A stretch of DNA of 64,000 nucleotides from Pseudomonas sp. Irchel s3b2. Lineage in GTDB: Bacteria; Pseudomonadota; Gammaproteobacteria; Pseudomonadales; Pseudomonadaceae. The notes beneath the pieces are model-generated. The model saw only the letters and a list, made by a program, of their open reading frames with translations, did not search any database and was not told the DNA's origin. A program made the position numbers and the translations under genes. The DNA lies in NCBI RefSeq assembly GCF_900187445.1, contig NZ_FYEB01000008.1, forward strand, positions 162,336-226,335, written 5' to 3'. Positions 27,168 through 36,202 of the stretch are shown one piece after another. The first letter of the stretch is position 1; each line of letters opens with the position of its first letter.

Positions 27168-27367
27168 GGGGCACCTCTCGAATCAGTGGGCAGGCTCCAG
27201 GGTTCTGTTTGAATAGTCGACGAGTGACAGGAAAAAGGTGCAACACCCGCCCCCGCGGGCAAAAAATTCGACAAGACGTCACAAGGATAATCAAGCAGTG
27301 CTTAGAGCCTAGTCGACATCGTGGGATCAGGAAGGAATCCGAGGGATTTGGTGCGGGGAAAATTGCT

Positions 27368-27431
27368 TTCGCGGGCAAGCCTCGCTCCTACAGGTAGATG
27401 CGATCTGTAGGAGCGAGGCTTGCCCGCGAAG
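27368..27431. repeat. REP palindrome pair between recJ and the ene-reductase
   Basis: TTCGCGGGCAAGCCTCGCTC and its complement are separated by about 17 bp, the tightest doublet in the window. It lies right at the recJ 3' end, inside the 267-bp gap 27168-27434. Confidence 0.9.
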
Positions 27432-27434
27432 GAT

Positions 27435-29144
27435 TCAACGCGGTTCGATGTGGGCAATCATCAACTGGACCGTCTCGTTCCCACGAAACTCGTTGAGGTC
27501 GAGTTTGTAGGCCAATTCGACCCACTTGATGGTCGGATTCGGCCAGATATCACGGTCGATACCGAAGGCAATACCGTCCAGCTTCACTGAACCGCATTCA
27601 CTTCTCAGCACTACTTTGAGATGCCGCTCACCCACGACGCGCTGCTCAACCAACTGGAACACCCCATGAAACAGCGGCTCTGGAAAGTGCTGCCCCCATG
27701 GCCCGGCGTGGCGCAGGGCGCGAGCCAGTTCAAGGTGAAACTCTTCGACCGCCAACGTGCCGTCCGACAGCAGGCGCCCGGTCAGGTCTTCTTCACGCAA
27801 TTGCCTACGCACTTCAGCGTCAAAGGCCTCGGCAAACAACGGAAAATTCGCTTCCGGCAACGTCAGGCCGGCCGCCATGGCGTGGCCACCGTATTTGCTG
27901 ATCAGATTCGGATGCTGCGCCGCGACCACGCTCAAGGCATCGCGAATGTGAAAACCCTGAACCGAACGCCCCGAGCCCTTGAGCAGGCCATCGCCGGCAT
28001 CGGCAAAGGCAATGGTCGGACGAAAATAGCGCTCTTTCATACGCGAGGCGAGGATTCCGATGACACCCTGGTGCCACTCGGGATCGAACAGGCACAGGCC
28101 GAACGGCATCGATTCCACCGGCAAATCCTTGAGCTGGGCCAGCGCCTCACGCTGCATGCCCTGCTCGATGGATTTGCGGTCCTGATTCATGCCATCCAGC
28201 TGAGCGGCCATTTCACGGGCAGCGCCCGTGTCTTCGGTGAGCAGGCATTCGATGCCCAGGCTCATGTCATCCAGACGCCCCGCCGCGTTCAGGCGTGGGC
28301 CGAGGATGAAGCCCAGGTCAGTGGAGGTGATGCGCGAATGATCACGCTTGGCCACTTCAAGGATCGCCTTGATCCCCGGCCGCGCACGCCCGGCGCGAAT
28401 CCGCTCGAGCCCCTGATGCACCAGAATCCGGTTGTTGGCATCCAGCGGCACCACGTCAGCGACGCTGCCCAGTGCCACCAGGTCGAGCAATTCGCCAATG
28501 TTCGGCTGCGGCTTGCTTTCGTACCAACCCAGGCTGCGCAAGCGCGCGCGCAGGGCCATCAGCACATAGAAGATCACCCCGACGCCGGCCAGGGCTTTGC
28601 TCGGAAACTCGCAACCCGGCTGGTTTGGATTGACGATGGCATCGGCCAACGGCAGCTCATCGCCAGGCAAGTGGTGATCGGTGACCAGCACCTTGAGCCC
28701 GGCTTTTTTCGCCGCGGCCACGCCTTCGACGCTGGAGATGCCGTTGTCCACGGTGATCAGCAGTTGCGGCTGGCGGGTCAGCGCCACTTCGACGATCTCC
28801 GGCGTCAGGCCGTAGCCGTACTCGAACCGGTTCGGCACCAGATAGTCGACATGCGCCGCGCCCAACAGGCGCAACCCCAGCATGCCCACGGTACTGGCCG
28901 TCGCACCATCGGCGTCGAAGTCGCCGACGATCAGAATCCGCTGACGTTGTTCCAGGGCCGTCACCAGCAAATCCACCGCCGCATCGATGCCTTTGAGCTG
29001 CTGATACGGAATCAGCCGCGCCAGGCTCTTGTCCAGTTCAACCTCGGATTGCACGCCCCGAGCTGCGTAAAGGCGGGTCAGCAGCGGTGGAATATCACCG
29101 AGGAATGGCAGGGTATCGGGCAACAGGCGAGGTTCGATGCGCAT
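27435..29144 (-). CDS. recJ: Single-stranded-DNA-specific exonuclease RecJ
   Basis: 569 residues, the usual RecJ length. The DHH-superfamily motifs are all visible: VGDFDADGATAS (motif I), TVDNGISS, VTDHHLPGD (DHH), NPNQPGC and the DHHA1 GGHAMAAGLTLP in the second half. It degrades single-stranded DNA 5' to 3' in recombination and mismatch repair and needs Mn/Mg. It is transcribed in the same direction as yaeQ 66 bp upstream. Confidence 0.97.
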   Translation of the reverse strand: MRIEPRLLPDTLPFLGDIPPLLTRLYAARGVQSEVELDKSLARLIPYQQLKGIDAAVDLLVTALEQRQRILIVGDFDADGATASTVGMLGLRLLGAAHVDYLVPNRFEYGYGLTPEIVEVALTRQPQLLITVDNGISSVEGVAAAKKAGLKVLVTDHHLPGDELPLADAIVNPNQPGCEFPSKALAGVGVIFYVLMALRARLRSLGWYESKPQPNIGELLDLVALGSVADVVPLDANNRILVHQGLERIRAGRARPGIKAILEVAKRDHSRITSTDLGFILGPRLNAAGRLDDMSLGIECLLTEDTGAAREMAAQLDGMNQDRKSIEQGMQREALAQLKDLPVESMPFGLCLFDPEWHQGVIGILASRMKERYFRPTIAFADAGDGLLKGSGRSVQGFHIRDALSVVAAQHPNLISKYGGHAMAAGLTLPEANFPLFAEAFDAEVRRQLREEDLTGRLLSDGTLAVEEFHLELARALRHAGPWGQHFPEPLFHGVFQLVEQRVVGERHLKVVLRSECGSVKLDGIAFGIDRDIWPNPTIKWVELAYKLDLNEFRGNETVQLMIAHIEPR

Positions 29145-29210
29145 GGGGTGACAGGTGCTTCTCTTGAATACGTAGGATAAAACCGGGTAACGCGGTTCAG
29201 CGGCGAATAA

Positions 29211-29753
29211 TCAGCCGCGTTCGCCGGCCAGCCATTGCAACTGGACTTCGTGCTGACCACGGTCGTCGGTGACGAAAATCGTTCCTTCGCTGATCATCAC
29301 GTCCCACTTGATAACGCGCGGCATGTCCTTGGCCAGGGTTTCCAGCACTTCCTGGGGCACAGCGGCGATGTTGACGTTTTTCAGGGTTTTGATCGCCGGG
29401 ATCACTTTGCCTTCCCAGACACGCAGGCTGCCGTAAGCCAGCAGGCTGGTGCGCTCGGTGCGGCGCGAGCACCAGGTCAGGCGATCGGCGTCTGGCTGGC
29501 CGACTTCGATCCAGTGCAGGACACGGTCATCCAGGCTCTTTTCCCACAGCGCTGGCTCATCCACGTCTGACAGACCGCGACCGAAGGACAACTGCTCGTT
29601 GTACCAGAAGGCGTAGGCCAACAGCCGCACGGTCATGCGCTCTTCGGTTTCCGAAGGGTGACGGGCGATGGTCTGCTTCACGCTCTCGTAGACGCTGCGG
29701 TCGAGGTCGGTGAGGTTCAGTTCAAACTTGTAGGTTGTGGACGGCTGGGCCAT
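29211..29753 (-). CDS. yaeQ: YaeQ family protein
   Basis: 180 residues from ATG at 29753 (MAQPSTTYKFELNLTDLDR), close to the 181 of E. coli YaeQ. The reading frame continues far upstream, to 30644, but that part is antisense to the CoA-transferase gene and is not coding. Family signatures visible include RHPSETEERMTVRLLAYAF and the LWEKSLDDRVLHWIEVGQPD block. YaeQ has a PD-(D/E)XK nuclease-like fold; its cellular role is unclear, with an old link to RfaH suppression. Confidence 0.93.
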   Translation of the reverse strand: MAQPSTTYKFELNLTDLDRSVYESVKQTIARHPSETEERMTVRLLAYAFWYNEQLSFGRGLSDVDEPALWEKSLDDRVLHWIEVGQPDADRLTWCSRRTERTSLLAYGSLRVWEGKVIPAIKTLKNVNIAAVPQEVLETLAKDMPRVIKWDVMISEGTIFVTDDRGQHEVQLQWLAGERG

Positions 29754-29900
29754 GAACGGGCTTCTTGATACGAGGAAAGGCGGCAAGTCTAACCGATGCA
29801 ACAGGCAATCAACGAATTGAAGGCGATCAACTTTGGGCGACTGAGGCCGGCCTATGTTAAAACGCTGTATTCGCTCAGCCTTTGTCCTACAGGATTCAGT

Positions 29901-31100
29901 ATGCCGTTCTCCAATAAGCCGCTCTCGGGTCTGAAAGTCATCGAATTGGGTACGTTGATTGCCGGGCCGTTTGCCTCGCGCATTTGCGGCGAGTTCGGCG
30001 CCGAAGTGATCAAGATCGAGTCCCCGGACGGCGGTGATCCGTTGCGCAAATGGCGCAAGTTGTATGAAGGCACCTCGCTGTGGTGGTTCGTTCAGGCGCG
30101 CAACAAAAAGTCTTTGACCCTGAACCTGAAACACCCGGACGGCCTGGCGATTCTGAAACAGCTGCTCAGCGAAGCAGACATCCTGATCGAGAATTTTCGC
30201 CCCGGCGTGCTGGAAAAACTCGGTCTGGGCTGGGAAGTCTTGCATGCACTGAACCCGAAACTGGTGATGGTGCGGCTCTCGGGCTTTGGCCAGACCGGGC
30301 CAATGAAAGATCAGCCAGGTTTCGGTGCGGTCGGTGAATCCATGGGCGGCTTGCGCTACATCACCGGGTTCGAGGACCGGCCGCCGGTGCGCACCGGGAT
30401 TTCTATTGGAGATTCGATTGCCGCGCTCTGGGGCGTGATCGGCGCGCTGATGGCCTTGCGTCATCGCGAGGTCAACGGCGGTTTGGGACAAGTGGTGGAC
30501 GTGGCGCTGTATGAAGCGATCTTCGCCATGATGGAAAGCATGGTCCCGGAGTTCGACGTGTTCGGCTTCATCCGCGAACGCACCGGCAACATCATGCCGG
30601 GCATCACGCCCTCCTCCATTCACACCAGCGCCGACGGCAAACACGTGCAGATCGGCGCCAACGGCGATGCGATCTTCAAGCGTTTCATGCTGATCATCGG
30701 TCGTGAAGACCTGGCTAACGACCCCGTGCTGGCCAGCAACGACGGACGCGACAGCCGTCGCGACGAGATTTACGGGGTGATCGATCGCTGGGTCAACTCA
30801 CTGCCGCTGGACACGGTGATCGCGCAACTGAACCAGGCCGACGTTCCTGCCAGCCGGATCTTCAGCGCCGAAGATATGTTCAGCGATCCGCAATACCTCG
30901 CCCGGGAAATGTTCCTGCAAGCCAAGCTGCCCGACGGCAAGGATTTCAGAATGCCTGGCATCGTGCCAAAACTCTCTGAGACGCCCGGCAGCTCCGAATG
31001 GGTCGGGCCGCAGTTGGGTGAACACAATGCGCAGGTACTCCACGATCTTGGCTACGACCTGACACAGATCGCACGGCTGCGTGAAGACGGAGCTATTTAA
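29901..31100 (+). CDS. Class III CoA-transferase (CaiB/BaiF family)
   Basis: 399 residues from ATG at 29901; the longer frame to 29796 has no RBS and intrudes on the yaeQ promoter region. The fold's signatures are clear: SGLKVIELGTLIAGPFA at the start, GAEVIKIE, NKKSLTLNLKHPDG, ENFRPGVLEKLGLG, and SGFGQTGPMKDQPGF followed by the region of the catalytic aspartate. It moves CoA between an acyl-CoA donor and a carboxylic acid. There is no neighbouring pathway gene, so the substrate is unknown. It is divergent from yaeQ. Confidence 0.92.
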   Translation: MPFSNKPLSGLKVIELGTLIAGPFASRICGEFGAEVIKIESPDGGDPLRKWRKLYEGTSLWWFVQARNKKSLTLNLKHPDGLAILKQLLSEADILIENFRPGVLEKLGLGWEVLHALNPKLVMVRLSGFGQTGPMKDQPGFGAVGESMGGLRYITGFEDRPPVRTGISIGDSIAALWGVIGALMALRHREVNGGLGQVVDVALYEAIFAMMESMVPEFDVFGFIRERTGNIMPGITPSSIHTSADGKHVQIGANGDAIFKRFMLIIGREDLANDPVLASNDGRDSRRDEIYGVIDRWVNSLPLDTVIAQLNQADVPASRIFSAEDMFSDPQYLAREMFLQAKLPDGKDFRMPGIVPKLSETPGSSEWVGPQLGEHNAQVLHDLGYDLTQIARLREDGAI

Positions 31101-31141
31101 GCTGAAGCGCCTGCTTTCATCAGCAATGACAAATCGCAGGC

Positions 31142-31180
31142 AAAAAGAAACCCCGAGAAGTGGGGAGACAACTCGGGGTT
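31142..31180. terminator. Terminator, strongest on the minus strand
   Basis: AACCCCGAG pairs with CTCGGGGTT; read on the minus strand the stem is followed by TCTTTTTG. It lies 120-160 bp downstream of the DUF3509 gene and 42 bp after the CoA-transferase stop. The 31181-31299 stretch between it and the DUF3509 stop has no gene and may be a long 3' UTR or carry a small RNA. Confidence 0.75.
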
Positions 31181-31299
31181 AAACGTGGCCTACAAAACGG
31201 CCAGTGACAACAAGCTACAAGCACCGGAGCACAATGCTTGATCCTGCTGTTACATGGTCTGACTGACCTTGGCGCAGGAAGGTTCCCACAAAAAACAGT

Positions 31300-31587
31300 T
31301 CAATTTCGGCTGGCCAGGATCTTGTCCTGAGCGGCATTGCGCAACGCCGCAATGACACAGGGCTCCAGACGTCCTTCCGCGATCAGGACGTCGCGGTGCA
31401 GCCCGTCGACAACATCCGTCAACAAACGTTTATCGGTTAACTGGGCCTGATTGAACAGCCGTTCGACCACGATAGCGCCGCTCGCACTCTTCAGTGTCAC
31501 CAGGCATTCGCCATGGGCACCCGATGGGGTCAACGTGACCTGATACGGGCTCAGAGCCTCACCGAGCAATAGACTGATACTTTCCAT
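31300..31587 (-). CDS. DUF3509 family protein
   Basis: 95 residues from ATG at 31587 (MESISLLLGEALSPYQVTLTPSG). The pattern, with VTLKSASGAIVVERLFN and a C-terminal DVLIAEGRLEP, matches DUF3509, a small protein family largely confined to Pseudomonas and of unknown function. GTG codons at 31596 and 31599 in the same frame are alternative starts. No signal peptide or membrane segment is seen. The long gap to the terminator leaves a 3' UTR of more than 100 bases. Confidence 0.8.
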   Translation of the reverse strand: MESISLLLGEALSPYQVTLTPSGAHGECLVTLKSASGAIVVERLFNQAQLTDKRLLTDVVDGLHRDVLIAEGRLEPCVIAALRNAAQDKILASRN

Positions 31588-31799
31588 CTCGATCACCACT
31601 CAATAGTCCGAAAACAAAGTGCCTGGGGCGTGTCCACAGTAAATGATCCCAGGCCCGAGAAGAAAGTTCTGGATTCCAACGGCAGGCGCACCGGCGCCTC
31701 TGGTAGATAGAGCATGCACGGTAAAGATGACAGCAAAAAAACAGCTGATTCACGCAGTTTCAGCCACGACGCGCTCTTTGCTACAGATCGCATTGCAAT

Positions 31800-33161
31800 T
31801 CACACCTGGCGTGTACGCTTGCCGATATCGCTCCATCCGCCCAGCAGTCCTCGCAATTGACCGTCCGCACTGTAAAACGGCACCGTCCACTGGTAGATGT
31901 CCCTGACGCCGTCCTTGAACATCAACTGACGTTCGCTGAAGCGGGTCTTGCGAGTACCTAGCTGAGTCATGAACTCGGCGTGCAGCTGCTCGGCGGTCTC
32001 TTTGGGCAAGACATCGAGTTCGATCAGTTGTCGCCCCTGAACCTGGTCGAAACGGGTCGACAAGCGCTCCTCATAACTTTTGTTGCACATGATCAAACGC
32101 CCTTCCAGATCACGCACGAACATCGGATCGGGCATGGCGTCTATCAATGCGTGCTGGAAGGCGAGCTGATCATTGAGGTCTTTCTCGGCGTCCCGACGTT
32201 GTTCGATCAATGCAGCAAGGCGACGGTTCCAAAGCAATGAGAGCAAGCCGAACAGGCTAACGATGAACAGGCTCCAGCAACCCCACTGGGTTATCCGCTG
32301 CCAGGCCGAGGGCGCGTGTACCGACGCAATTCCGTTCAGCCATTTCAGCCGCATGGCGCGTAATTCGGCGGGCGGAAATGCTTCGAGCGCCTTGTTGAGG
32401 ATGCTCAATAACTGCGGCTGCCCTTTACGAACCGCCAAGTGATCAGCCTCCCATTTGCCTTCCACAGCATGTCCCACCTTGAGCCGGCCCGAGGGATAGA
32501 ACTGCGCTCCGATTTCGTTTTCAATGGTGGCGTAGGCCTCGCCACTTTCCACCAGTGCCCGGGCCTCAACCTGGGTTTTGACCGAGCGCAGCTCGATCGC
32601 CGGGTAGTCACGCCGAATCGCCCCCTCCAGGGCGTGCCGGGCCGGCAATACCAGGACTCTTTTCGAAAGTTGTTCCAGGGACTGTAACGCAGGCGTGCCG
32701 GCCAGTCCCACGAGCACCCAGCCTGCCCCGCCGAACGCATGACTGAAATCCAGAAACACCTTGCGCTCGTCATTCATTGCCAGCGTCGTGCTCAAGTCCG
32801 CCGCGCCACGTTCCAGTCGTTCCAGCAGTTGGTCGGTGGAAAACGACTCTTCATGGACGAACCGCAACCCGGTCATGGCGCTGATGCGGTTGAGCACATC
32901 GTTGTTCAAACCGCTCCAGTGACCGTGCTCATCCTTGAACAGGTACAGCGGGTACTGCGCCGACGCGACGATAACCATTGGATGTTCAGCAATCCATTGC
33001 CGCTCCTGAGCGTCCAGCTCAATGCGTGCGATGGTGGCTGACTCGCGGGATTCGTGTGTCGTCAATTGTGCGGCCTTCACCCATTGCCCAAAGCCCAGGG
33101 CGCCCAGCAAAAACATCCAGCACACGGCTGGTTTAAACCCTCTAAAAAACAGCATTGCCAC
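31800..33161 (-). CDS. BvgS-like periplasmic sensor with PAS domain, lacking a kinase
   Basis: 453 residues. A signal/TM segment lies at about 10-30, then a solute-binding-protein-type sensor domain (about 48-275: IAEHPMVIVASAQYPLYLFKDEHGHWSGLNNDVLNRI), a second TM (about 290-312: CWSLFIVSLFGLLSLLWNRRLAAL), a short coiled linker and a PAS domain (about 335-450, DAMPDPMFVRDLEGRLIMCNKSY ... GLLGGWSDIGKRT). In BvgS/EvgS-type hybrid kinases a HisKA domain would follow here; instead the protein stops at once and the next 200 bases contain no such domain in any frame. It is either a truncated kinase or a stand-alone sensor; no response regulator is adjacent. Confidence 0.8.
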   Translation of the reverse strand: MAMLFFRGFKPAVCWMFLLGALGFGQWVKAAQLTTHESRESATIARIELDAQERQWIAEHPMVIVASAQYPLYLFKDEHGHWSGLNNDVLNRISAMTGLRFVHEESFSTDQLLERLERGAADLSTTLAMNDERKVFLDFSHAFGGAGWVLVGLAGTPALQSLEQLSKRVLVLPARHALEGAIRRDYPAIELRSVKTQVEARALVESGEAYATIENEIGAQFYPSGRLKVGHAVEGKWEADHLAVRKGQPQLLSILNKALEAFPPAELRAMRLKWLNGIASVHAPSAWQRITQWGCWSLFIVSLFGLLSLLWNRRLAALIEQRRDAEKDLNDQLAFQHALIDAMPDPMFVRDLEGRLIMCNKSYEERLSTRFDQVQGRQLIELDVLPKETAEQLHAEFMTQLGTRKTRFSERQLMFKDGVRDIYQWTVPFYSADGQLRGLLGGWSDIGKRTRQV

Positions 33162-33241
33162 TTCCTTGGTGATCGTCTCGCCCGTCCTTCATGGGCGGCT
33201 CTTCTTTTACGAAACCCGACAAGTGTGGCATGCAGAAATGA

Positions 33242-33265
33242 GAAAGCCCGTCAGGAGACGGGCTT
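33242..33265 (-). terminator. Terminator after thrC
   Basis: GAAGCCCGTC/GACGGGCTTTC stem just downstream of the thrC stop, followed on the minus strand by a short T-rich tail. It also separates thrC from the BvgS-like sensor gene. Confidence 0.8.
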
Positions 33266-33288
33266 CAAAATGTGACAGCTTTTGCCGG

Positions 33289-34698
33289 TTACAGCGGCTT
33301 GCCGCGGTTGCCATGCTGACTGACAAAGGCCTGCACGGCTTTCAGGTCGTTCGGCAATACGGTGCAACGTTCATCTCGCTCAAACAAATCAGAAAGATGT
33401 GCAGGCAGTTCGAGTGCTTTTCCTACACCGGCTTTTTCCACTGCGTCCGGGAATTTGACCGGATGGGCCGTGCCGAGGATCACCATCGGGATATCCAGGC
33501 TGCGACGGCATTCACGCGCAGCCTTCACGCCGATGGCAGTGTGCGGGTCCAGCAGCTCGCCAGTTTGCTCAAAGACTTCGGCAATGGTCTCGCAGGTTTG
33601 CGCGTCGTCCACGGCCAGCGAATCGAACAGCTTGCGTGCTTCGGTCCAGCGTTCCTGTTCGACGCTGAAACCGCCGCCCTGCTTGAAGGTGTCCATCAAA
33701 CCGGCAATCGCTGCGCCGTTACGACCGTGCAGGTCGAACAGCAGGCGTTCGAAGTTCGACGAGACCATGATGTCCATGGAAGGCGACAGCGTGGCGTGCA
33801 GAGTTTCCTTGACGTACTGATTGCCGCTCATGAAGCGGTGCAGGATGTCGTTGCGGTTGGTGGCAACGATCAACTGGTTGATCGGCAGGCCCATATTGCG
33901 CGCCAGGTAACCGGCGAAGATATCGCCGAAGTTGCCGGTCGGTACCGAGAACGACACCGAACGCGCCGGGCCGCCCAACTGCAGGGCTGCGTGGAAGTAG
34001 TAAACGATCTGGGCCATGATCCGCGCCCAGTTGATCGAGTTCACCGCCACCAGGCGCGTGCCTTTGAGGAAGCTCTGGTCGGCGAAGCTCGCCTTGACCA
34101 TTTCCTGGCAGTCATCGAAGTTGCCTTCGATGGCGATGTTATGGATGTTCTCGCCGAAGATGGTGGTCATCTGGCGACGCTGCACTTCGGACACACGGTT
34201 GTGCGGGTGCAAAATGAAGATGTCGACGTTTTCGCAGTGCTTGCAACCTTCGATCGCCGCCGAACCGGTGTCGCCGGAGGTGGCGCCAACAATCACCACG
34301 CGCTCGCCGCGCTTTTCCAGCACGTAGTCGAGCAGACGACCCAGCAGTTGCAGGGCGAAGTCTTTGAACGCCAGGGTCGGGCCGTGGAACAGCTCCAACA
34401 CCCATTCGTTGCCATTCAGCTGACGCAGTGGTGCCACGGCGTTGTGGGAAAACACGCCGTACGTTTCTTCAAGAATCTTTTTGAAATCGGCATCCGGAAT
34501 ACTGCCGGTGACGAATGGGCGCATCACCCGGAAGGCCAGCTCGTGATACGGCAGGCCGGCCCACGAAGCGATCTCTTCCTGGGTGAAACGAGGCAGGTTT
34601 TCCGGGACGTACAGACCGCCGTCGGTGGCGAGACCGGCCAGCAGGACATCTTCGAAATTCAGGGCCGGTGCCTGGCCGCGGGTACTGATATAACGCAT
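33289..34698 (-). CDS. thrC: Threonine synthase
   Basis: 469 residues from ATG at 34698 (MRYISTRGQAPAL), with GGAG upstream. PLP-dependent fold type II enzyme: the PLP lysine lies in PTLAFKDFALQ and the phosphate-binding glycines in VGATSGDTGSAA. It converts O-phosphohomoserine to threonine in the cytoplasm. It is 66 bp downstream of hom on the same strand, so the pair forms a threonine-biosynthesis operon; homoserine kinase (thrB) is not in this window, as usual in pseudomonads. Confidence 0.97.
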   Translation of the reverse strand: MRYISTRGQAPALNFEDVLLAGLATDGGLYVPENLPRFTQEEIASWAGLPYHELAFRVMRPFVTGSIPDADFKKILEETYGVFSHNAVAPLRQLNGNEWVLELFHGPTLAFKDFALQLLGRLLDYVLEKRGERVVIVGATSGDTGSAAIEGCKHCENVDIFILHPHNRVSEVQRRQMTTIFGENIHNIAIEGNFDDCQEMVKASFADQSFLKGTRLVAVNSINWARIMAQIVYYFHAALQLGGPARSVSFSVPTGNFGDIFAGYLARNMGLPINQLIVATNRNDILHRFMSGNQYVKETLHATLSPSMDIMVSSNFERLLFDLHGRNGAAIAGLMDTFKQGGGFSVEQERWTEARKLFDSLAVDDAQTCETIAEVFEQTGELLDPHTAIGVKAARECRRSLDIPMVILGTAHPVKFPDAVEKAGVGKALELPAHLSDLFERDERCTVLPNDLKAVQAFVSQHGNRGKPL

Positions 34699-34764
34699 GA
34701 CTGGCTCCAATAGACAGTGTTCGCAATGCCGGGCCCGCGTGCGAGCCCGGTGAACGATAACGGC

Positions 34765-36069
34765 TTAGTTCAGGTGCTCGACGCGGATCCTTACGACCGG
34801 GCCCACCACGCCTTCCAAGGCCTCCAGGGCGGTGATCGCGTCGTTGATGCGCTGCTCCAGCACGCGGTGGGTCAGCAGGATCATCGGCACCAGGCCGTCG
34901 TGTTCCTCGACTTCTTTCTGCATGATCGATTCGATGTTGATGCCGCGCTCCGACAGGATGCTCGCCACCTGAGCCAACACGCCCGGATGGTCCTTGGCCT
35001 GTATACGCAGGTAATAAGCACTTTCGCAGGCTTCGATCGGCAGGATCGGATGGGCCGACAGCGAATCCGGCTGGAAGGCCAGGTGCGGCACGCGGTTCTC
35101 CGGGTCGGAGGTCATGGCACGCACCACGTCCACCAGATCCGCGATCACCGACGAAGCGGTCGGTTCCATGCCGGCACCAGCGCCGTAGAACAGGGTCGAA
35201 CCGGCAGCGTCGCCATTGACCATCACCGCGTTCATCACGCCATTGACGTTGGCAATCAAGCGATCGGCCGGGATCAGCGTCGGGTGCACACGCAGCTCGA
35301 TACCGGCCGCGGTGATGCGCGCCACGCCCAGGTGCTTGATGCGATAGCCCAGCGCTTCGGCGTAGTTCACGTCAGCGGTGGTCAGCTTGGTGATGCCTTC
35401 GGTGTAAGCCTTATCGAATTGCAGCGGAATGCCGAACGCGATGGACGCCAGGATCGTCAGCTTGTGGGCTGCGTCGATGCCTTCGACATCGAAGGTCGGA
35501 TCCGCTTCGGCGTAACCCAGAGCTTGTGCCTCGGCGAGTACGTCTTCGAAGGTGCGACCCTTCTCACGCATTTCGGTGAGAATGAAGTTGCCGGTGCCAT
35601 TGATGATCCCGGCCACCCAGTTGATGCGGTTGGCAGACAAACCTTCACGGATCGCCTTGATCACCGGGATGCCACCGGCCACGGCCGCTTCGAACGCAAC
35701 GATCACGCCCTTCTCGCGAGCCTTGGCGAAAATTTCATTACCGTGAACGGCGATCAGTGCCTTGTTCGCGGTGACCACATGCTTGCCATTCTCGATGGCC
35801 TTGAGTACCAGCTCGCGGGCAACGGTGTAGCCGCCCATCAGCTCTATAACGATGTCGATCTCAGGGTTCGTGGCCACTTCGAACACATCGTTGGTAATCG
35901 CAATACCGGTCGTCTGGAACTGAGGCTTTGGCGTGCGCATGGCAATTTGTGCCACTTCGATTCCACGCCCGGCACGACGAGCAATTTCCTCGGCGTTGCG
36001 CTGAAGTACGTTGAAGGTACCGCCACCGACGGTCCCTAACCCACAGATGCCTACTTTGACCGGTTTCAC
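34765..36069 (-). CDS. hom: Homoserine dehydrogenase
   Basis: 434 residues starting at GTG (36069), chosen because GGGGAG lies 7 bases upstream and the protein then begins KPVKVGICGLGTVGGG with the NAD(P)-binding GxGxxG at its start; an upstream Met at 36123 is not supported. The catalytic domain (NGTGNFILTEM, LGYAEADPTFDVEGIDAAHK) is complete and a C-terminal ACT domain (about 355-430) gives feedback control by threonine. It reduces aspartate semialdehyde to homoserine. Confidence 0.97.
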   Translation of the reverse strand: MKPVKVGICGLGTVGGGTFNVLQRNAEEIARRAGRGIEVAQIAMRTPKPQFQTTGIAITNDVFEVATNPEIDIVIELMGGYTVARELVLKAIENGKHVVTANKALIAVHGNEIFAKAREKGVIVAFEAAVAGGIPVIKAIREGLSANRINWVAGIINGTGNFILTEMREKGRTFEDVLAEAQALGYAEADPTFDVEGIDAAHKLTILASIAFGIPLQFDKAYTEGITKLTTADVNYAEALGYRIKHLGVARITAAGIELRVHPTLIPADRLIANVNGVMNAVMVNGDAAGSTLFYGAGAGMEPTASSVIADLVDVVRAMTSDPENRVPHLAFQPDSLSAHPILPIEACESAYYLRIQAKDHPGVLAQVASILSERGINIESIMQKEVEEHDGLVPMILLTHRVLEQRINDAITALEALEGVVGPVVRIRVEHLN

Positions 36070-36202
36070 TGTGAACTCCCCATGAAACGGCCGACTCAAG
36101 GCCGGCCGTGAAAACAACCGCATGTTCGCGGTTCTCTATTAATGGCCCGACAATATTGCCGCCGAACCATGATCGTCAAAGGCTGACCATGACGATGCGA
36201 AA

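Noticed and set aside
27621..29180. A 519-codon plus-strand frame across recJ
   Set aside because: Antisense to RecJ with all DHH motifs intact; no domain in the translation.
29754..30644. N-terminal extension of the yaeQ frame by about 297 residues
   Set aside because: This part is antisense to the CoA-transferase gene and YaeQ homologues begin at the Met encoded at 29753.
33022..34713. A 563-codon plus-strand frame across thrC
   Set aside because: Antisense to threonine synthase, which has its PLP motifs and RBS; the plus-strand translation has no recognisable domain.
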